A DNA stretch of 64,000 nt from BOG-234 sp050015835 (GCA_050015835.1 JBEKAQ010000024.1:5847-69846); one strand, 5' to 3'. Shown: positions 8,601 through 18,205, numbered from the stretch's first letter. Numbers and translations are program-made. The notes: a model not told the origin generated them from the sequence alone.

Positions 8601-9926
8601 ATGCGATCTCCCACAATCCGGCTGTTGGCCGGTCTGGCAATCACGCTTTTCGCGGTTGGCGTTTATTCCGTTTACACCATGGTTCAGCTGCGCAGTCTGC
8701 GAGAATTGCAGACCCGTACCATCGACCGCAATCGCACCGATTCCCTGTTGCTCCTGCGTATTCAGAACGGGCTGAATTCGCTCGCTCTCAGCATGAGGGA
8801 CATGGTCGATTCCAGCGAACCATATCCCCTCACGGCCTGGCAACCTCAACTCCGGCGAATCCGCGCCGATCTGGAGGATGCACTCTCCCGCGAAGAAAAT
8901 TTTTCGCCGATCGACCGGCCGGCCGAACAACGGCGCTACATGGCGGATTCGTTCCGGCAGTTCTGGGAAGCGCTCGACAGGACCTTCGACCTTGCTCGCA
9001 ATGGACACGACGACCAGGCCCGCGCCCTGATTCGCCTGTCTTTGCAAGCCCGCCAGGCAAGCCTCGGCGCCGGCGTGGCGCGCTTGCTGATCGCCAACAA
9101 TGAAAGTGAACAGCGGGCGGCAGCGCAGACGCGCGAGCTTTATGCCGGCGTGGAGCGCAATGTCTATATTTTCCTCGCCGCCATGCTCGTCGTGATTGTG
9201 CTGACCAGCCTTTATCTGGCTCAATACAATCGCCGTTTATTCGCACAGGTAGCGGCGCTGTCGGAGCGGCGCAGCGAACTGGCGCAACAGCTGATCTCGA
9301 TGCAGGAGAGCGCCTTTCGCTCCATTTCTCTGGAACTGCATGACGACTTCGGCCAGATTCTTACCGCCATCGGCGTCATGTTGCAGCGCGCCGACCGCAA
9401 GTCCGGCGATCTGCTTGAGATTCGCGAGATTGTGCAGACTACGCTCGAGAAGGTCCGATCGCTGTCGCATGCCCTGCATCCGGTGGTTCTCGATGAGGTG
9501 GGCCTCGAAGGCGCGCTCGACGTCTATTTGCCGGAATTCGAAAAGCAGACGGGAATTGAAGTCCGGTATGAGAAAACAGGCGAGGGCCGCGAACTGGATC
9601 GCGAGCTGTCCATTCATCTCTATCGCGTGACGCAGGAAGCGTTGAACAACGTGGCGAGGCATTCGAACTCGAAGTCCGCTGCGGTGCGGCTGCGGTTCCT
9701 TAGGGAGGCCGTGGTGCTTGAAGTACAGGACGAGGGTATTGGGTTTCAGGGGCAGCATAACGGCGTCGGGTTTCCAGGGAGACGTACCCATGGGCTGGGG
9801 CTGGTCTCGATGCGCGAACGGGCCGGATTGGTGAACGGCGCCATCGAATTTGCCGGCGGCGAGACCGGAGGAGCGCTGGTGCGCGTCACCGTCCCGACGG
9901 CCGGGGGGACTCATGCCCGAACCTGA
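8601..9926 (+). CDS. NarL/DesK-type membrane sensor histidine kinase
   Basis: A 441-residue kinase. Two membrane helices, at residues about 6-25 and 190-210, bracket an all-helical extracytoplasmic sensor of about 160 residues (CHASE3- or four-helix-bundle-like). A HisKA_3 dimerisation domain follows with the phospho-acceptor in SLELHDDFGQ (His about 247), then an HATPase domain with N box TQEALNNVARHS, G1 box DEGIGF and GLGLVSMRERAGL. It phosphorylates the regulator whose gene overlaps its 3' end by 14 bp. The frame is open back to 8451; the ATG at 8601 is preferred because the hydrophobic first helix follows at once. The signal is unknown. Confidence 0.85.
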   Translation: MRSPTIRLLAGLAITLFAVGVYSVYTMVQLRSLRELQTRTIDRNRTDSLLLLRIQNGLNSLALSMRDMVDSSEPYPLTAWQPQLRRIRADLEDALSREENFSPIDRPAEQRRYMADSFRQFWEALDRTFDLARNGHDDQARALIRLSLQARQASLGAGVARLLIANNESEQRAAAQTRELYAGVERNVYIFLAAMLVVIVLTSLYLAQYNRRLFAQVAALSERRSELAQQLISMQESAFRSISLELHDDFGQILTAIGVMLQRADRKSGDLLEIREIVQTTLEKVRSLSHALHPVVLDEVGLEGALDVYLPEFEKQTGIEVRYEKTGEGRELDRELSIHLYRVTQEALNNVARHSNSKSAAVRLRFLREAVVLEVQDEGIGFQGQHNGVGFPGRRTHGLGLVSMRERAGLVNGAIEFAGGETGGALVRVTVPTAGGTHART

Positions 9927-10542
9927 GATCTCGGTGCTTCTGGTCGATGACCACAGTCTGGTCAGACGCGGGTTCCGGCGCATGCTGGAAGATGAATCCG
10001 GCATTCGCGTCGTGGGGGAGGCCAGCGACGGGCATGAGGCGGTGGAAGCGGTTGGCGCGTTGCAGCCCGACGTGGTGGTCATGGATTTTGCGCTGCCCAG
10101 CATGAACGGCGCCGTAGCTACCCGCCGCATTCGCGAGCTCTATCCGAATACGGAGGTGTTGATTCTCAGCATGCACGCCGAGCCGGGTTACGTACGTACC
10201 TGTCTCGAAGCGGGGGCCCGCGGATATCTGTTGAAGAACGCGATGGATCTCGAACTTGTGTCGGCGGTTCGCAAGGTGGCCGCGGGCGAGCAGGCTCTCG
10301 ATCGTCGGCTCGGCAAACTGGCGGAGACGGCGGAGACGGCGCCTAAACTCTCCACCCGCGAACTCGAGGTGCTGCAGTTGATCGTGCACGGGAAATCGAA
10401 CAAAGAGATTGCTGTTGTCCTGCAATTAAGCGTGAATACGGTGTCCGTGCATCGCGCCAATATTATGCAGACGCTCGACATCCACAACACGGCCGAGCTG
10501 GTGGTTTATGCCATTCGTACCGGGCTGGTGAGCATCGCGTGA
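9913..10542 (+). CDS. NarL/FixJ-family response regulator
   Basis: A 209-residue regulator. The receiver domain (residues about 5-120) has the acidic pair in LLVDDHS, the phospho-acceptor Asp58 in VVMDFALP, the switch Ser in ILSMH, and the conserved Lys in YLLKNA. The LuxR-type helix-turn-helix (residues about 145-205) has the STRELEVLQLIVHGKSNKEI signature. It is translated from an ATG inside the kinase gene and overlaps the next gene by GTGA at 10539, so kinase, regulator and CRTAC1-like gene form one coupled unit. It probably controls the downstream cytochrome/CRTAC1 cluster. Confidence 0.9.
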   Translation: MPEPEISVLLVDDHSLVRRGFRRMLEDESGIRVVGEASDGHEAVEAVGALQPDVVVMDFALPSMNGAVATRRIRELYPNTEVLILSMHAEPGYVRTCLEAGARGYLLKNAMDLELVSAVRKVAAGEQALDRRLGKLAETAETAPKLSTRELEVLQLIVHGKSNKEIAVVLQLSVNTVSVHRANIMQTLDIHNTAELVVYAIRTGLVSIA

Positions 10543-11858
10543 CGCGCCGAAACTTTATACTTGGGGGCTTGCCGGCCGCGGCGCTTGCGTCCACCGGTCC
10601 CGACCCCGGCTTCCGGCTGACCGACGTCACTGCCCCGGCTGGAATCGCCTTTCATCACGACAGCGGGGCTTTCGGAGCCAAATATCTGCCTGAAACTCTC
10701 GGTCCGGGCTGCGCGTTTCTCGATTACGACGGGGATGGCTGGCTCGATATCCTGCTGGTGAACGGTACCGCGTGGCCGGGGGGCAGCAAGAGAGATCGCC
10801 GCGGGCCGTCTACCCTCGGTCTGTATCGCAACAATCGCAACGGCACGTTTACCGATGTCACGCGGCGCGCCGGGCTCGCCGTCGAAATGTACGGCATGGG
10901 GGTGGCTGTCGCGGACTACAACAACGACGGTTTTCCCGATATCCTCATCACCGCGGTAGGCCAGAATCGGCTGTTTCAGAACACCGGCAGGGGCGCTTTC
11001 GTCGACGTGACGCACAAGGTCGGTCTCGGTGGCCGCACCGGCTTCAGCACATCCGCGCTCTGGTTCGATTACGACCGCGACGGTTTCGTCGACCTGTTCG
11101 TCTGCAACTATGTGCAATGGTCGCCCGAACACGATGTCTTCTGCAGCGTGGATGGCAGGAACAAGTCCTACTGCACTCCGGAGGCTTATCACGGAGCCAC
11201 CTGCTGGCTGTTCCGCAATCGTGGCAACGGCACGTTTGAAGACGTGACCGCGAAGAGCGGAATCTTCGACACCACGTCGAAGTCCCTCGGGGTGGCCATG
11301 CTCGATTACGACCGCGATGGCTGGCCGGATCTGTTTGTCGCCAACGACACGCAACCCAATAAGCTGTATCGCAATCGGCGCGACGGCACCTTCGAAGATG
11401 TCGCGGTGCGCGCCGGCGTGGCGTTCAGCGAGGACGGCAAGGCGCGCGCCGGCATGGGCGTGGATGCCGCCGACTTCGACAACGCCGGCGCGGCCGGCAT
11501 TGCGGTCACCAACTTCGACGATGAGATGATCGCGCTGTTTCGCCCCCAACGCGGCGGCACTTACGAGGATCGCGCGATACAGGCCGGCGTCGGGCAGCCC
11601 TCGCGCATGCGGCTTGGCTTCGGCTGCGCGTTCCTCGATGCCGATCTCGATGGACATCCGGATCTGGCGGTAGTCAACGGGCACATCGACGAGACGGTGC
11701 GCAATATCGCAGGCAACCACGGCTACGCGCAAGCGCCGCACTTATTTCTCAATGACGGAAAAGGCGGGTTCCGCGATGTCGCGGGGCAACTGGGCGGAGG
11801 CTTCGCGGCGCCCAAAGTCGGCCGGGGCCTGGCGGTGGGCGATTTCGACCCGATCTGA
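10539..11858 (+). CDS. CRTAC1-like FG-GAP/VCBS repeat protein, C-terminally truncated by a deletion
   Basis: A 439-residue exported protein. It starts with a short twin-arginine-like leader (TRRNFILGGLPAAALAS) and then has seven-bladed-propeller FG-GAP/VCBS repeats with calcium-loop motifs (DYDGDGWLDI, DYNNDGFPDI, DYDRDGFVDL, DYDRDGWPDL). Compared with the intact paralogue at 15031-16686 it stops at GDFD, just before the ASPIC/UnbV domain, which continues in another frame (see the next entry). The start is GTG overlapping the response-regulator stop. Without its last domain the protein may still fold as a propeller, but the gene is probably damaged. Confidence 0.8.
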   Translation: MTRRNFILGGLPAAALASTGPDPGFRLTDVTAPAGIAFHHDSGAFGAKYLPETLGPGCAFLDYDGDGWLDILLVNGTAWPGGSKRDRRGPSTLGLYRNNRNGTFTDVTRRAGLAVEMYGMGVAVADYNNDGFPDILITAVGQNRLFQNTGRGAFVDVTHKVGLGGRTGFSTSALWFDYDRDGFVDLFVCNYVQWSPEHDVFCSVDGRNKSYCTPEAYHGATCWLFRNRGNGTFEDVTAKSGIFDTTSKSLGVAMLDYDRDGWPDLFVANDTQPNKLYRNRRDGTFEDVAVRAGVAFSEDGKARAGMGVDAADFDNAGAAGIAVTNFDDEMIALFRPQRGGTYEDRAIQAGVGQPSRMRLGFGCAFLDADLDGHPDLAVVNGHIDETVRNIAGNHGYAQAPHLFLNDGKGGFRDVAGQLGGGFAAPKVGRGLAVGDFDPI

Positions 11859-12166
11859 CATCGGGTAATCGATCCCTGCGCTTTCGTCTGCAGGGGACAA
11901 AATCGAATCGCGACGGCATTGGCGCGATGGTTCGGGTCTCGACCCCCGACGGGACGCAGTCGCGCATGGTGAAGACCGGGTCGAGTTACCTGTCGCAATC
12001 GGAACTGACGGTGACCTTCGGGTTGGCCCGGCGCAACAGGGCGGACCGTGTGGTAATCGAATGGCCCAGCGGCCAGGTGCAGGATTTCAGGAACGTGAAT
12101 GCCGGAGAATACCAATGCACCGAAGGAAAGAACCCATGTGGGACAGGCGCTTCCGCCTGTCCATAG
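11849..12166 (+). pseudogene. Detached ASPIC/UnbV domain of the preceding gene, frameshifted
   Basis: This frame reads RLQGTKSNRDGIGAMVRVST, then TGSSYLSQSELTVTFGLA and VVIEWPSGQVQDF, matching the ASPIC/UnbV domain of the intact paralogue (GTKSNRDGIGAS, WPSGTKQKF). Relative to the paralogue, about 61 nt between GDFD and GTKSNRDG are missing, which shifts the frame. The junction carries a 6-bp inverted repeat (CCCGAT/ATCGGG, 11849-11865). The last codons of the frame are supplied by a dispersed palindromic repeat. Confidence 0.75.
12141..12162. repeat. Dispersed palindrome family A, copy 1
   Basis: Stem GGACAGGCG / CGCCTGTCC of 9 perfect base pairs with loop CTTC, preceded by ATGTG and followed by ATAGTGGTTTTCTACTAT. 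Other copies in this window are near 18182, 23991, 46712, 54387 and 58128. It is intergenic except that it forms the last codons of the frameshifted domain before it. Confidence 0.85.
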
Positions 12167-12226
12167 TGGTTTTCTACTATTGTCGCCATCCCGCGAGTAC
12201 CCATAGACTGGATGATCCGTCAGTGA

Positions 12227-15034
12227 ATGCAAAACAATCGTCTTGAGCGCTGGATAGCCGTCCTGTTTCTCCTGTTGCTGGTAAACACCGGCTACATAGC
12301 GGCGTTCGCGTCGCCCACCGTCTTCTATATGACGAACGTGCTGGGGCACGTCGTACTGGGAGCGGCGCTGGCCATCGCTCTGCTCTTCATTCTGCCAAGG
12401 AGCGGGCTGATCGGTGGCGCGCCGGTTGCCGTCGGGTTCCTGCTGATTGCGTTCGTCCTCGGCGCCATTCTGACTTATGTTGGGAACGTACGCGACAACT
12501 CGTGGATCCTGTGGTCGCACATTGCGGCGGCTGTTCTCGGGGTGGCCGCGCTCATTCCGTTCGTGTGGAAGAAAGCCGCTCAGGAGGGCGGCGGCTGGCT
12601 AAGGTTCCGCAAAGGCTTTGAGGCCTCGCTGATCGTACTCGTCGCGTTGCCCCTCGCCGGGCATGGTTACAAGAGATTCTTCCCGGACCCCAATGACCGT
12701 ATCGTAAATCCAGCCAGTCCGCCCCTTTCGATGGAAGGCGAAGGCGGCGGTCCGCAATCGCCGTTCTTCCCGGCTTCCGCCCAAACTAATGTCGGCGGCA
12801 TCATTCCGTCGAACTTCTTCATGGATTCCGAAGCCTGCGGCGAGTGCCACAAGAAGATCTACGACGAATGGAACGCCTCGTCGCACCATTTCGGATCGTT
12901 CAATAACCAGTTTTACCGGAAAGCCATCGAATACATGCAGGATACGCAGGGCTCGCCGCGCGGCAGTAAGTGGTGCGCCGGCTGTCACGACCACGCGGTC
13001 TTCTTCAATGGCCGCTTCGATAAGCCGATCGAACCGCAGATCGATACTCCGGAAGCTCATGCGGGCCTGGCCTGCACCAGTTGCCATGCCATCGTACATG
13101 TCGACAGCACCATGGGCAACAATGGATTCACCATCGAGTACCCGCCCCTGCATCAGCTCATGACGAGCAAGAACAAGGTGGTTCGCACGATGGTCGATTT
13201 CATGACGTACCTGAATCCGGAGCCACATCGCCGGACGTTTCTGAAGCCGTTCATGGTCGAACAGTCGTCCGAGTTCTGCTCCACGTGCCACAAGGTTCAC
13301 CTCGACATTCCGGTAAACAACTACCGCTGGTTCCGCGGGTTCGACGATTACGACAACTGGCAGGCTTCGGGATTTGGCCAGGGCGCGCGCTCGTTCTATT
13401 ACCCTCCCAAAGGCCAGACCTGCACGGATTGCCATATGCCGCTTGAACCTTCGAAGGAAGCGGGCAATCGCGGCGGCCAGATTCACTCGCACCGGTTCCC
13501 AGCGGCGAATACCGCCCTCGCCAACGCCAACAAAGATACCGAGCAGCTTGCCGTCGAGCAGAAATTCCTGGCCTCCGGATTCATCTCGGTTGATATCTTC
13601 GCCGCTTCACCGGTGGAGAATGCGGCGAAGCAGACGGCCATGATCCGGCGCTCCGCCACCGGCCCCAGGCTGAACTCGGGTTCGGCCGTGGGAGAAGAAG
13701 CCGAACAGCAGGGCGACACCTTCATCCGGGACGTGGGTAAAGTGGCCGCGCCCCTCGATCTGGCGCAGCCGAAGTTCGCGCGCGGCTCGACCGCCCGCGT
13801 CGATGTCGTCGTCAGGACGCGCAAAATCGGCCATTTCTTCCCCGCCGGCACGCTCGATTCCTTCGATATCTGGCTGGAACTGCAAGCTGTGGACGCAACC
13901 GGCAAGACCATCTTCTGGAGTGGCCAGGCGCAGGATAACGGTAAGGGCCCGGTCGAGCCGGGGGCGCATTTCTACAAGGCGTACCAACTTGATGGCGATG
14001 GTAATGAGATTAATAAGCGCAATGCCTGGCAAGCGCGCAGCGTGCTTTATGTTCACGCCATCCAGCCCGGCGCGGCGGACACGGTCCACTACCTTCTGAA
14101 TATTCCGAAAGACGCAAAGGGACCGATTCACCTCATCGCGAAACTCAATCACCGCAAGTTCTCCTGGTATTACACGCAGTTCGCGTATGCCGGGAAACCG
14201 AAGCCGGGTGAGGAGTCGAAGATCGACATCAATCACAATGCCGCGGAATACAGCTTCGACAAGTCCAATATTCCGGTTAACGTTTCGGGCGAAGTTAAGG
14301 GCGAGATTCCGGTCACTCCCATCACCGTGCTGGCGAAGGCCGAATCCTCTATAGATCTGACTAACAACAATGCGGCCGAAACAAAGTGGCAGCAGGTCAC
14401 CAACAAGAAGACGCGCGAGCGCTGGAACGACTGGGGCATCGGGCTCCTGCTGCAGGGCGACGTGCGGGGCGCCGAATATGCATTTACCAAAGTCACCGAA
14501 GCCGAGCCCGGTTATGCCGATGGCTGGCTGAACGTGGCGCGGGCGCTCATACAGGAAGGTGAGACCGAACGCGCCAAGCCGTTTATTCAGAAGTCGCTCG
14601 ACGTGAATCCGGATCTGGGCCGCACCTACTATTTCCGTGCGCTGATCGAAAAGGCGGATGGCGATTACGATGCCGCCCTGAAGGATCTGGCAGTCGTGGA
14701 TACCAAATATCCCCGCGATCGCGTGGTCTGGAATCAGGTGGCGCGCCTGCAGTTTCTCAAGCGCAATTACACGGAGTCGATCGCGGCTCTGAAAAAGGTC
14801 GCGGAGGTGGATCCGGAAGATCTGCAGATGCACTACACCGCCATGCTGGCTTACCGCGGACTTGGCGACATCGCGTCCGCCGAGCGGGAGCAGAAACTTT
14901 TCCAGCGCTTCAAGGCCGATGAATCCTCCCAGGCGATTACTGCCAGACAACGGATGGTCAGTCCCGAAGACAACAATGAAAGGCAGGCTGTGCACGATCA
15001 TGAAAGCATCGATCTGAGGAGGGAAACCAGGTGA
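12227..15034 (+). CDS. Membrane-bound pentaheme cytochrome c with C-terminal TPRs
   Basis: A 935-residue fusion. The N-terminus has about five membrane helices (residues about 8-150, the last before HGYKRFF). The extracytoplasmic part has five CXXCH heme motifs: CGECHK (about 204), CAGCHD (about 250), CTSCHA (about 283), CSTCHK (about 351) and CTDCHM (about 399). A beta-rich region with KIGHFFPAG follows, then TPRs from about residue 725 to 915 (for example YADGWLNVARALIQEGETERA). It resembles multiheme c554-like electron carriers joined to a scaffold. It is flanked by two CRTAC1-type genes and overlaps the second by GTGA, so they are co-translated. The redox partner and substrate are unknown. 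Confidence 0.85.
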   Translation: MQNNRLERWIAVLFLLLLVNTGYIAAFASPTVFYMTNVLGHVVLGAALAIALLFILPRSGLIGGAPVAVGFLLIAFVLGAILTYVGNVRDNSWILWSHIAAAVLGVAALIPFVWKKAAQEGGGWLRFRKGFEASLIVLVALPLAGHGYKRFFPDPNDRIVNPASPPLSMEGEGGGPQSPFFPASAQTNVGGIIPSNFFMDSEACGECHKKIYDEWNASSHHFGSFNNQFYRKAIEYMQDTQGSPRGSKWCAGCHDHAVFFNGRFDKPIEPQIDTPEAHAGLACTSCHAIVHVDSTMGNNGFTIEYPPLHQLMTSKNKVVRTMVDFMTYLNPEPHRRTFLKPFMVEQSSEFCSTCHKVHLDIPVNNYRWFRGFDDYDNWQASGFGQGARSFYYPPKGQTCTDCHMPLEPSKEAGNRGGQIHSHRFPAANTALANANKDTEQLAVEQKFLASGFISVDIFAASPVENAAKQTAMIRRSATGPRLNSGSAVGEEAEQQGDTFIRDVGKVAAPLDLAQPKFARGSTARVDVVVRTRKIGHFFPAGTLDSFDIWLELQAVDATGKTIFWSGQAQDNGKGPVEPGAHFYKAYQLDGDGNEINKRNAWQARSVLYVHAIQPGAADTVHYLLNIPKDAKGPIHLIAKLNHRKFSWYYTQFAYAGKPKPGEESKIDINHNAAEYSFDKSNIPVNVSGEVKGEIPVTPITVLAKAESSIDLTNNNAAETKWQQVTNKKTRERWNDWGIGLLLQGDVRGAEYAFTKVTEAEPGYADGWLNVARALIQEGETERAKPFIQKSLDVNPDLGRTYYFRALIEKADGDYDAALKDLAVVDTKYPRDRVVWNQVARLQFLKRNYTESIAALKKVAEVDPEDLQMHYTAMLAYRGLGDIASAEREQKLFQRFKADESSQAITARQRMVSPEDNNERQAVHDHESIDLRRETR

Positions 15035-16686
15035 AGCCGCTGATCGTCGCGCTGGCCGTTACCGCTGCCATCGTAGTTATCGCCGCGCCGCCGCCGGGGA
15101 GCAGCGTCCGGTTTACCGATGTAACGGCTCGGGCCGGAATTAGATTCGTCCATAATGCCGGTAAATCGGGCAAGAAATATCTGCCCGAGACCCTCGGCTC
15201 CGGCGCCGCGTTCTTCGACGCCGATGGCGACGGCTGGATCGATATCCTGCTCGTCAACGGCAAAGACTGGGCTCCCGGCGGACGGCACACCACTGCGGCC
15301 CTCTACCGCAACAATCATGACGGCACGTTCACCGACATCACGCGCGGTAGCGGCCTCGACGTGGAAATTTACGGCATCGGCGTGGCCGTGGCCGACTTCG
15401 ACAACGACGGGCGCGACGATGTCTATATCACCGCCCTCGAAGGCGACCGCCTCTTCCACAACGAAGGCAACGGCAAGTTCAAAGACGTGACCGCGGCATC
15501 CGGCATCAGGAATGCCAGCTTCGGCACCAGCGCGGCGTGGCTCGATTACGATCGCGACGGCAAAGTGGACCTGTTCGTCGCTAACTACGTTCAATGGACC
15601 GAGAAAGGCGACTTGTGGTGCTCGCTCGATGGCAACGTCAAGTCTTACTGCACGCCCGAATCGTACAAAGGAACTTCGAGCAAGTTGTTTCACAACCTGG
15701 GCGGCGGCCGCTTTGAAGATGTAACCAACAAGGCCGGGCTGGGCGATCCCACCAGCAAGTCCCTCGGCGTCACTATCGTCGATTTCGATAACGATGGCTG
15801 GCCCGATATTTTCGTCTCCAACGATACCCAGCCGAACAAGCTCTACCACAACAACCGCAACGGTGCCTTTGGCGAGCAGGGAATGGCGGCCGGCGTCGCT
15901 TACGGCGAGGACGGCGTGGCGCGCGGAGCCATGGGAGTCGATTGGGCCGATTACGACCGCACGGGCCGGCCGCATCTGCTGGTGGGAAATTTTTCCAATC
16001 AAATGCTGGGCCTGTATCACAATGAGGGCAACGGCCTGTTTGTCGACGAAGCGCCCACCTCCAGCGTCGGGCGCGAAAGCCTGCTGTCGCTGACCTTCGG
16101 CGTGTTCTTCTTCGATTACGATCTCGACGGCTATCCCGACATCCTCACGGCCAACGGACATATCGAGGAAGAAATCGGGCGCGTGCAGCCGAAGATCAAA
16201 TATCAGGAGCCGCCTCTGCTGTTTCACAATCTTGGCGCGGGAAAATTCGCGAACGTTTCGAATTCGGTCGGCCCGGATTTCATTAGGCCTCTGGTCGCCC
16301 GCGGCGCCATCTACGGCGACTTCGATCGTGACGGCGACCTGGACGTTCTGCTGACTTCGAACAACGGACCCGCTCACCTGTACCGCAACGATGGCGGAAA
16401 CAGCAACAATTGGATCTCCATCCGCACCGTCGGCACGAAATCCAACCGGGATGGAATCGGCGCCTCGGTGGCAATCTCTTCAGCTTCCGGCAAACAGTGG
16501 AATGTGGTCCGCAGCGGTTCCAGCTACGCTTCGCAGAGCGACCTCGCGCTGGTCTTCGGCCTCGGTCGCGATCCGGTGGTGACTTCGATCGAAGTCACCT
16601 GGCCGAGCGGAACGAAGCAGAAGTTCACGGGCGTGGCGGCGAATCGATTCATCACCATCGACGAATCCCGCGGCATTCTCAAATAA
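15031..16686 (+). CDS. CRTAC1-like FG-GAP/VCBS protein with ASPIC/UnbV domain, intact
   Basis: A 551-residue secreted protein. GTG start overlaps the upstream stop (GTGA). Signal peptide residues 1-19 (MKPLIVALAVTAAIVVIAA). Residues about 25-440 are FG-GAP/VCBS repeats with Asp-rich calcium loops (DADGDGWIDI, DFDNDGRDDV, DYDRDGKVDL, DFDNDGWPDI, DYDLDGYPDI, DFDRDGDLDV). Residues about 465-545 are the ASPIC/UnbV domain (GTKSNRDGIGAS, VTWPSGTKQKF). The role of this family is not well established; it often neighbours cytochromes and TPR proteins in acidobacteria and planctomycetes. It serves as the reference for the broken paralogue at 10539. Confidence 0.85.
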   Translation: MKPLIVALAVTAAIVVIAAPPPGSSVRFTDVTARAGIRFVHNAGKSGKKYLPETLGSGAAFFDADGDGWIDILLVNGKDWAPGGRHTTAALYRNNHDGTFTDITRGSGLDVEIYGIGVAVADFDNDGRDDVYITALEGDRLFHNEGNGKFKDVTAASGIRNASFGTSAAWLDYDRDGKVDLFVANYVQWTEKGDLWCSLDGNVKSYCTPESYKGTSSKLFHNLGGGRFEDVTNKAGLGDPTSKSLGVTIVDFDNDGWPDIFVSNDTQPNKLYHNNRNGAFGEQGMAAGVAYGEDGVARGAMGVDWADYDRTGRPHLLVGNFSNQMLGLYHNEGNGLFVDEAPTSSVGRESLLSLTFGVFFFDYDLDGYPDILTANGHIEEEIGRVQPKIKYQEPPLLFHNLGAGKFANVSNSVGPDFIRPLVARGAIYGDFDRDGDLDVLLTSNNGPAHLYRNDGGNSNNWISIRTVGTKSNRDGIGASVAISSASGKQWNVVRSGSSYASQSDLALVFGLGRDPVVTSIEVTWPSGTKQKFTGVAANRFITIDESRGILK

Positions 16687-16694
16687 ACCGCGCC

Positions 16695-18170
16695 TCAGAA
16701 ACGGAAATTCGTTTCAAGGAACGCCAGGTGGCCGTCCTTTCCCTTCGGATAGATCGATTCGATCACTGATTTGCCCTGCGCGTAGCCGTAATAAGGGGAG
16801 ATCGAAAGGTGCGAGTTAATCGTCACGTCGACGTTCACGTCGTACAGATTCGCGAGGCTTGTCGATCCGTTGCCCGCGCGGCCCTGATAGCCAAACGTCC
16901 ACGGCTGAAATACGCCGCCGCCCGTGTACCAGAGGTCGGCGCCGCTGGCGAGCCGCAACGAATGCGCTTCGGTATGAACGGTGAACCGGCGGTGCGGATG
17001 CAGGGTGAGGATAGCGAACCGGTCCACATTGTTCTCCATGTCGAAGAAGGGGAAGCGCGCGTAGGCGCGCGCGGTCGGCATCAGCTGGAAGAACGTGCCG
17101 TGTACATTGTCGTTCGGGTTCTTGTCGCCCGAGCCATAGTAATACCCGGCCTGCAGCCAGGGCTTCACGTCACCCGGTATTTTCGGTTGAAAGCCCGCTT
17201 CAAGGTCCGCCATACCGGCGCGCTGCTGCTGAACGCCCCAATCGCCAAACTGGAACGCACCCTCGCCCATCACATCGAAGATGCCGGCCGATGTCGTCAA
17301 CGCATTGACATAATGCCCGCCGACGGTCCAGATGCGAATGTTGGCATGGTCGGCAGCCCTTACCGCGGCCGGGCGATTATCCGTTTTGGTGACAGGACGG
17401 AAGTCGTCGTAATAAATGGCGAAGAGGCGGAACTCTCCCGCGGTAGACGCGGTGTGCAGCTGCCGCGTGGTCGCCGCATAACTGAATGCGACATCGTTCC
17501 ATCCCCAGCCATCCACTTGAAAGACGCCGCGCGTGGGAACGGCGCCGACCAGTGTGTAATTCACCTTCGGGGTGTCGTACGCATAATGGAATCCGTCGAA
17601 AGCCCGCAGCACGTCCGTAAACGCAAACGTCCCGATGAGGCGCTGCTGGATGCGGTCGCGTTTGATCGCCATCACGGTCGGATCCGTCGACCTGGCTTCG
17701 AGCCCGTCGAAAAATTCGAACCGGCCGAGTTGCAGCGTGCCGGCTTCCTTTCCAAACACATTATGAAAACGGACAAAAAGCTGTTTCGGAAACACCATTG
17801 CGGCATCGGAGTGTTTGCTGTTCGCCACGTAGTAGCTGGCGCCCAGGCCGAGTTGTCCCTGGGTTCCGGGGGCAACGGCGTTAGTAGGAAGGTCCAGCAG
17901 GACCGGAGTCTCGATCTCGGCCATCCAATCTAAACGCTGCAGATTCTCGCTGATTCCCAACCGAATGGTGTTGTCGTCAAACGTGTACTTGGGATTTCCC
18001 GTGGTGGGGGTGAACCACTCCCAATTCTCGACACGGTCGCGGACGCTGCCCGTGAGGGTCACCGGGCCGAGTTGGATGGGGGTAAAGGTGTCTTGTGCTT
18101 CCAGGGACGGCCCGATGATAAGAGTGATAAGTGCCGAAAGAAGCATGGCCCGGCACAGTTGACTCGACAT
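16695..18170 (-). CDS. Outer-membrane beta-barrel porin, alginate-export type
   Basis: A 491-residue protein with signal peptide (LLSALITLIIGPSLEAQ) and alternating beta-strand pattern to a C-terminal aromatic (LETNFRF), typical of outer-membrane barrels. Internal features such as LQLGRFEFFDGLEA and IQQRLIGTFAFTDV resemble the alginate_exp/OprE-like 18-strand porins. It converges on the CRTAC1 gene with 8 bp between stops. The substrate is unknown; small anionic solutes or sugars are possible. Confidence 0.65.
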   Translation of the reverse strand: MSSQLCRAMLLSALITLIIGPSLEAQDTFTPIQLGPVTLTGSVRDRVENWEWFTPTTGNPKYTFDDNTIRLGISENLQRLDWMAEIETPVLLDLPTNAVAPGTQGQLGLGASYYVANSKHSDAAMVFPKQLFVRFHNVFGKEAGTLQLGRFEFFDGLEARSTDPTVMAIKRDRIQQRLIGTFAFTDVLRAFDGFHYAYDTPKVNYTLVGAVPTRGVFQVDGWGWNDVAFSYAATTRQLHTASTAGEFRLFAIYYDDFRPVTKTDNRPAAVRAADHANIRIWTVGGHYVNALTTSAGIFDVMGEGAFQFGDWGVQQQRAGMADLEAGFQPKIPGDVKPWLQAGYYYGSGDKNPNDNVHGTFFQLMPTARAYARFPFFDMENNVDRFAILTLHPHRRFTVHTEAHSLRLASGADLWYTGGGVFQPWTFGYQGRAGNGSTSLANLYDVNVDVTINSHLSISPYYGYAQGKSVIESIYPKGKDGHLAFLETNFRF

Positions 18171-18181
18171 TGTCCCATAAT

Positions 18182-18205
18182 GGGCGGACCTCCGGCGGTC
18201 CGTCC
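18182..18205. repeat. Dispersed palindrome family A, diverged copy 2
   Basis: GGGCGGACC / GGTCCGTCC with loop TCCGGC. The stem sequence differs from copy 1, but the flank CCATAGTGCTTTTCTATTA matches the flank of copy 1 (CCATAGTGGTTTTCTACTA), so the unit is larger than the hairpin and the stem has changed in a compensated way. Confidence 0.6.
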
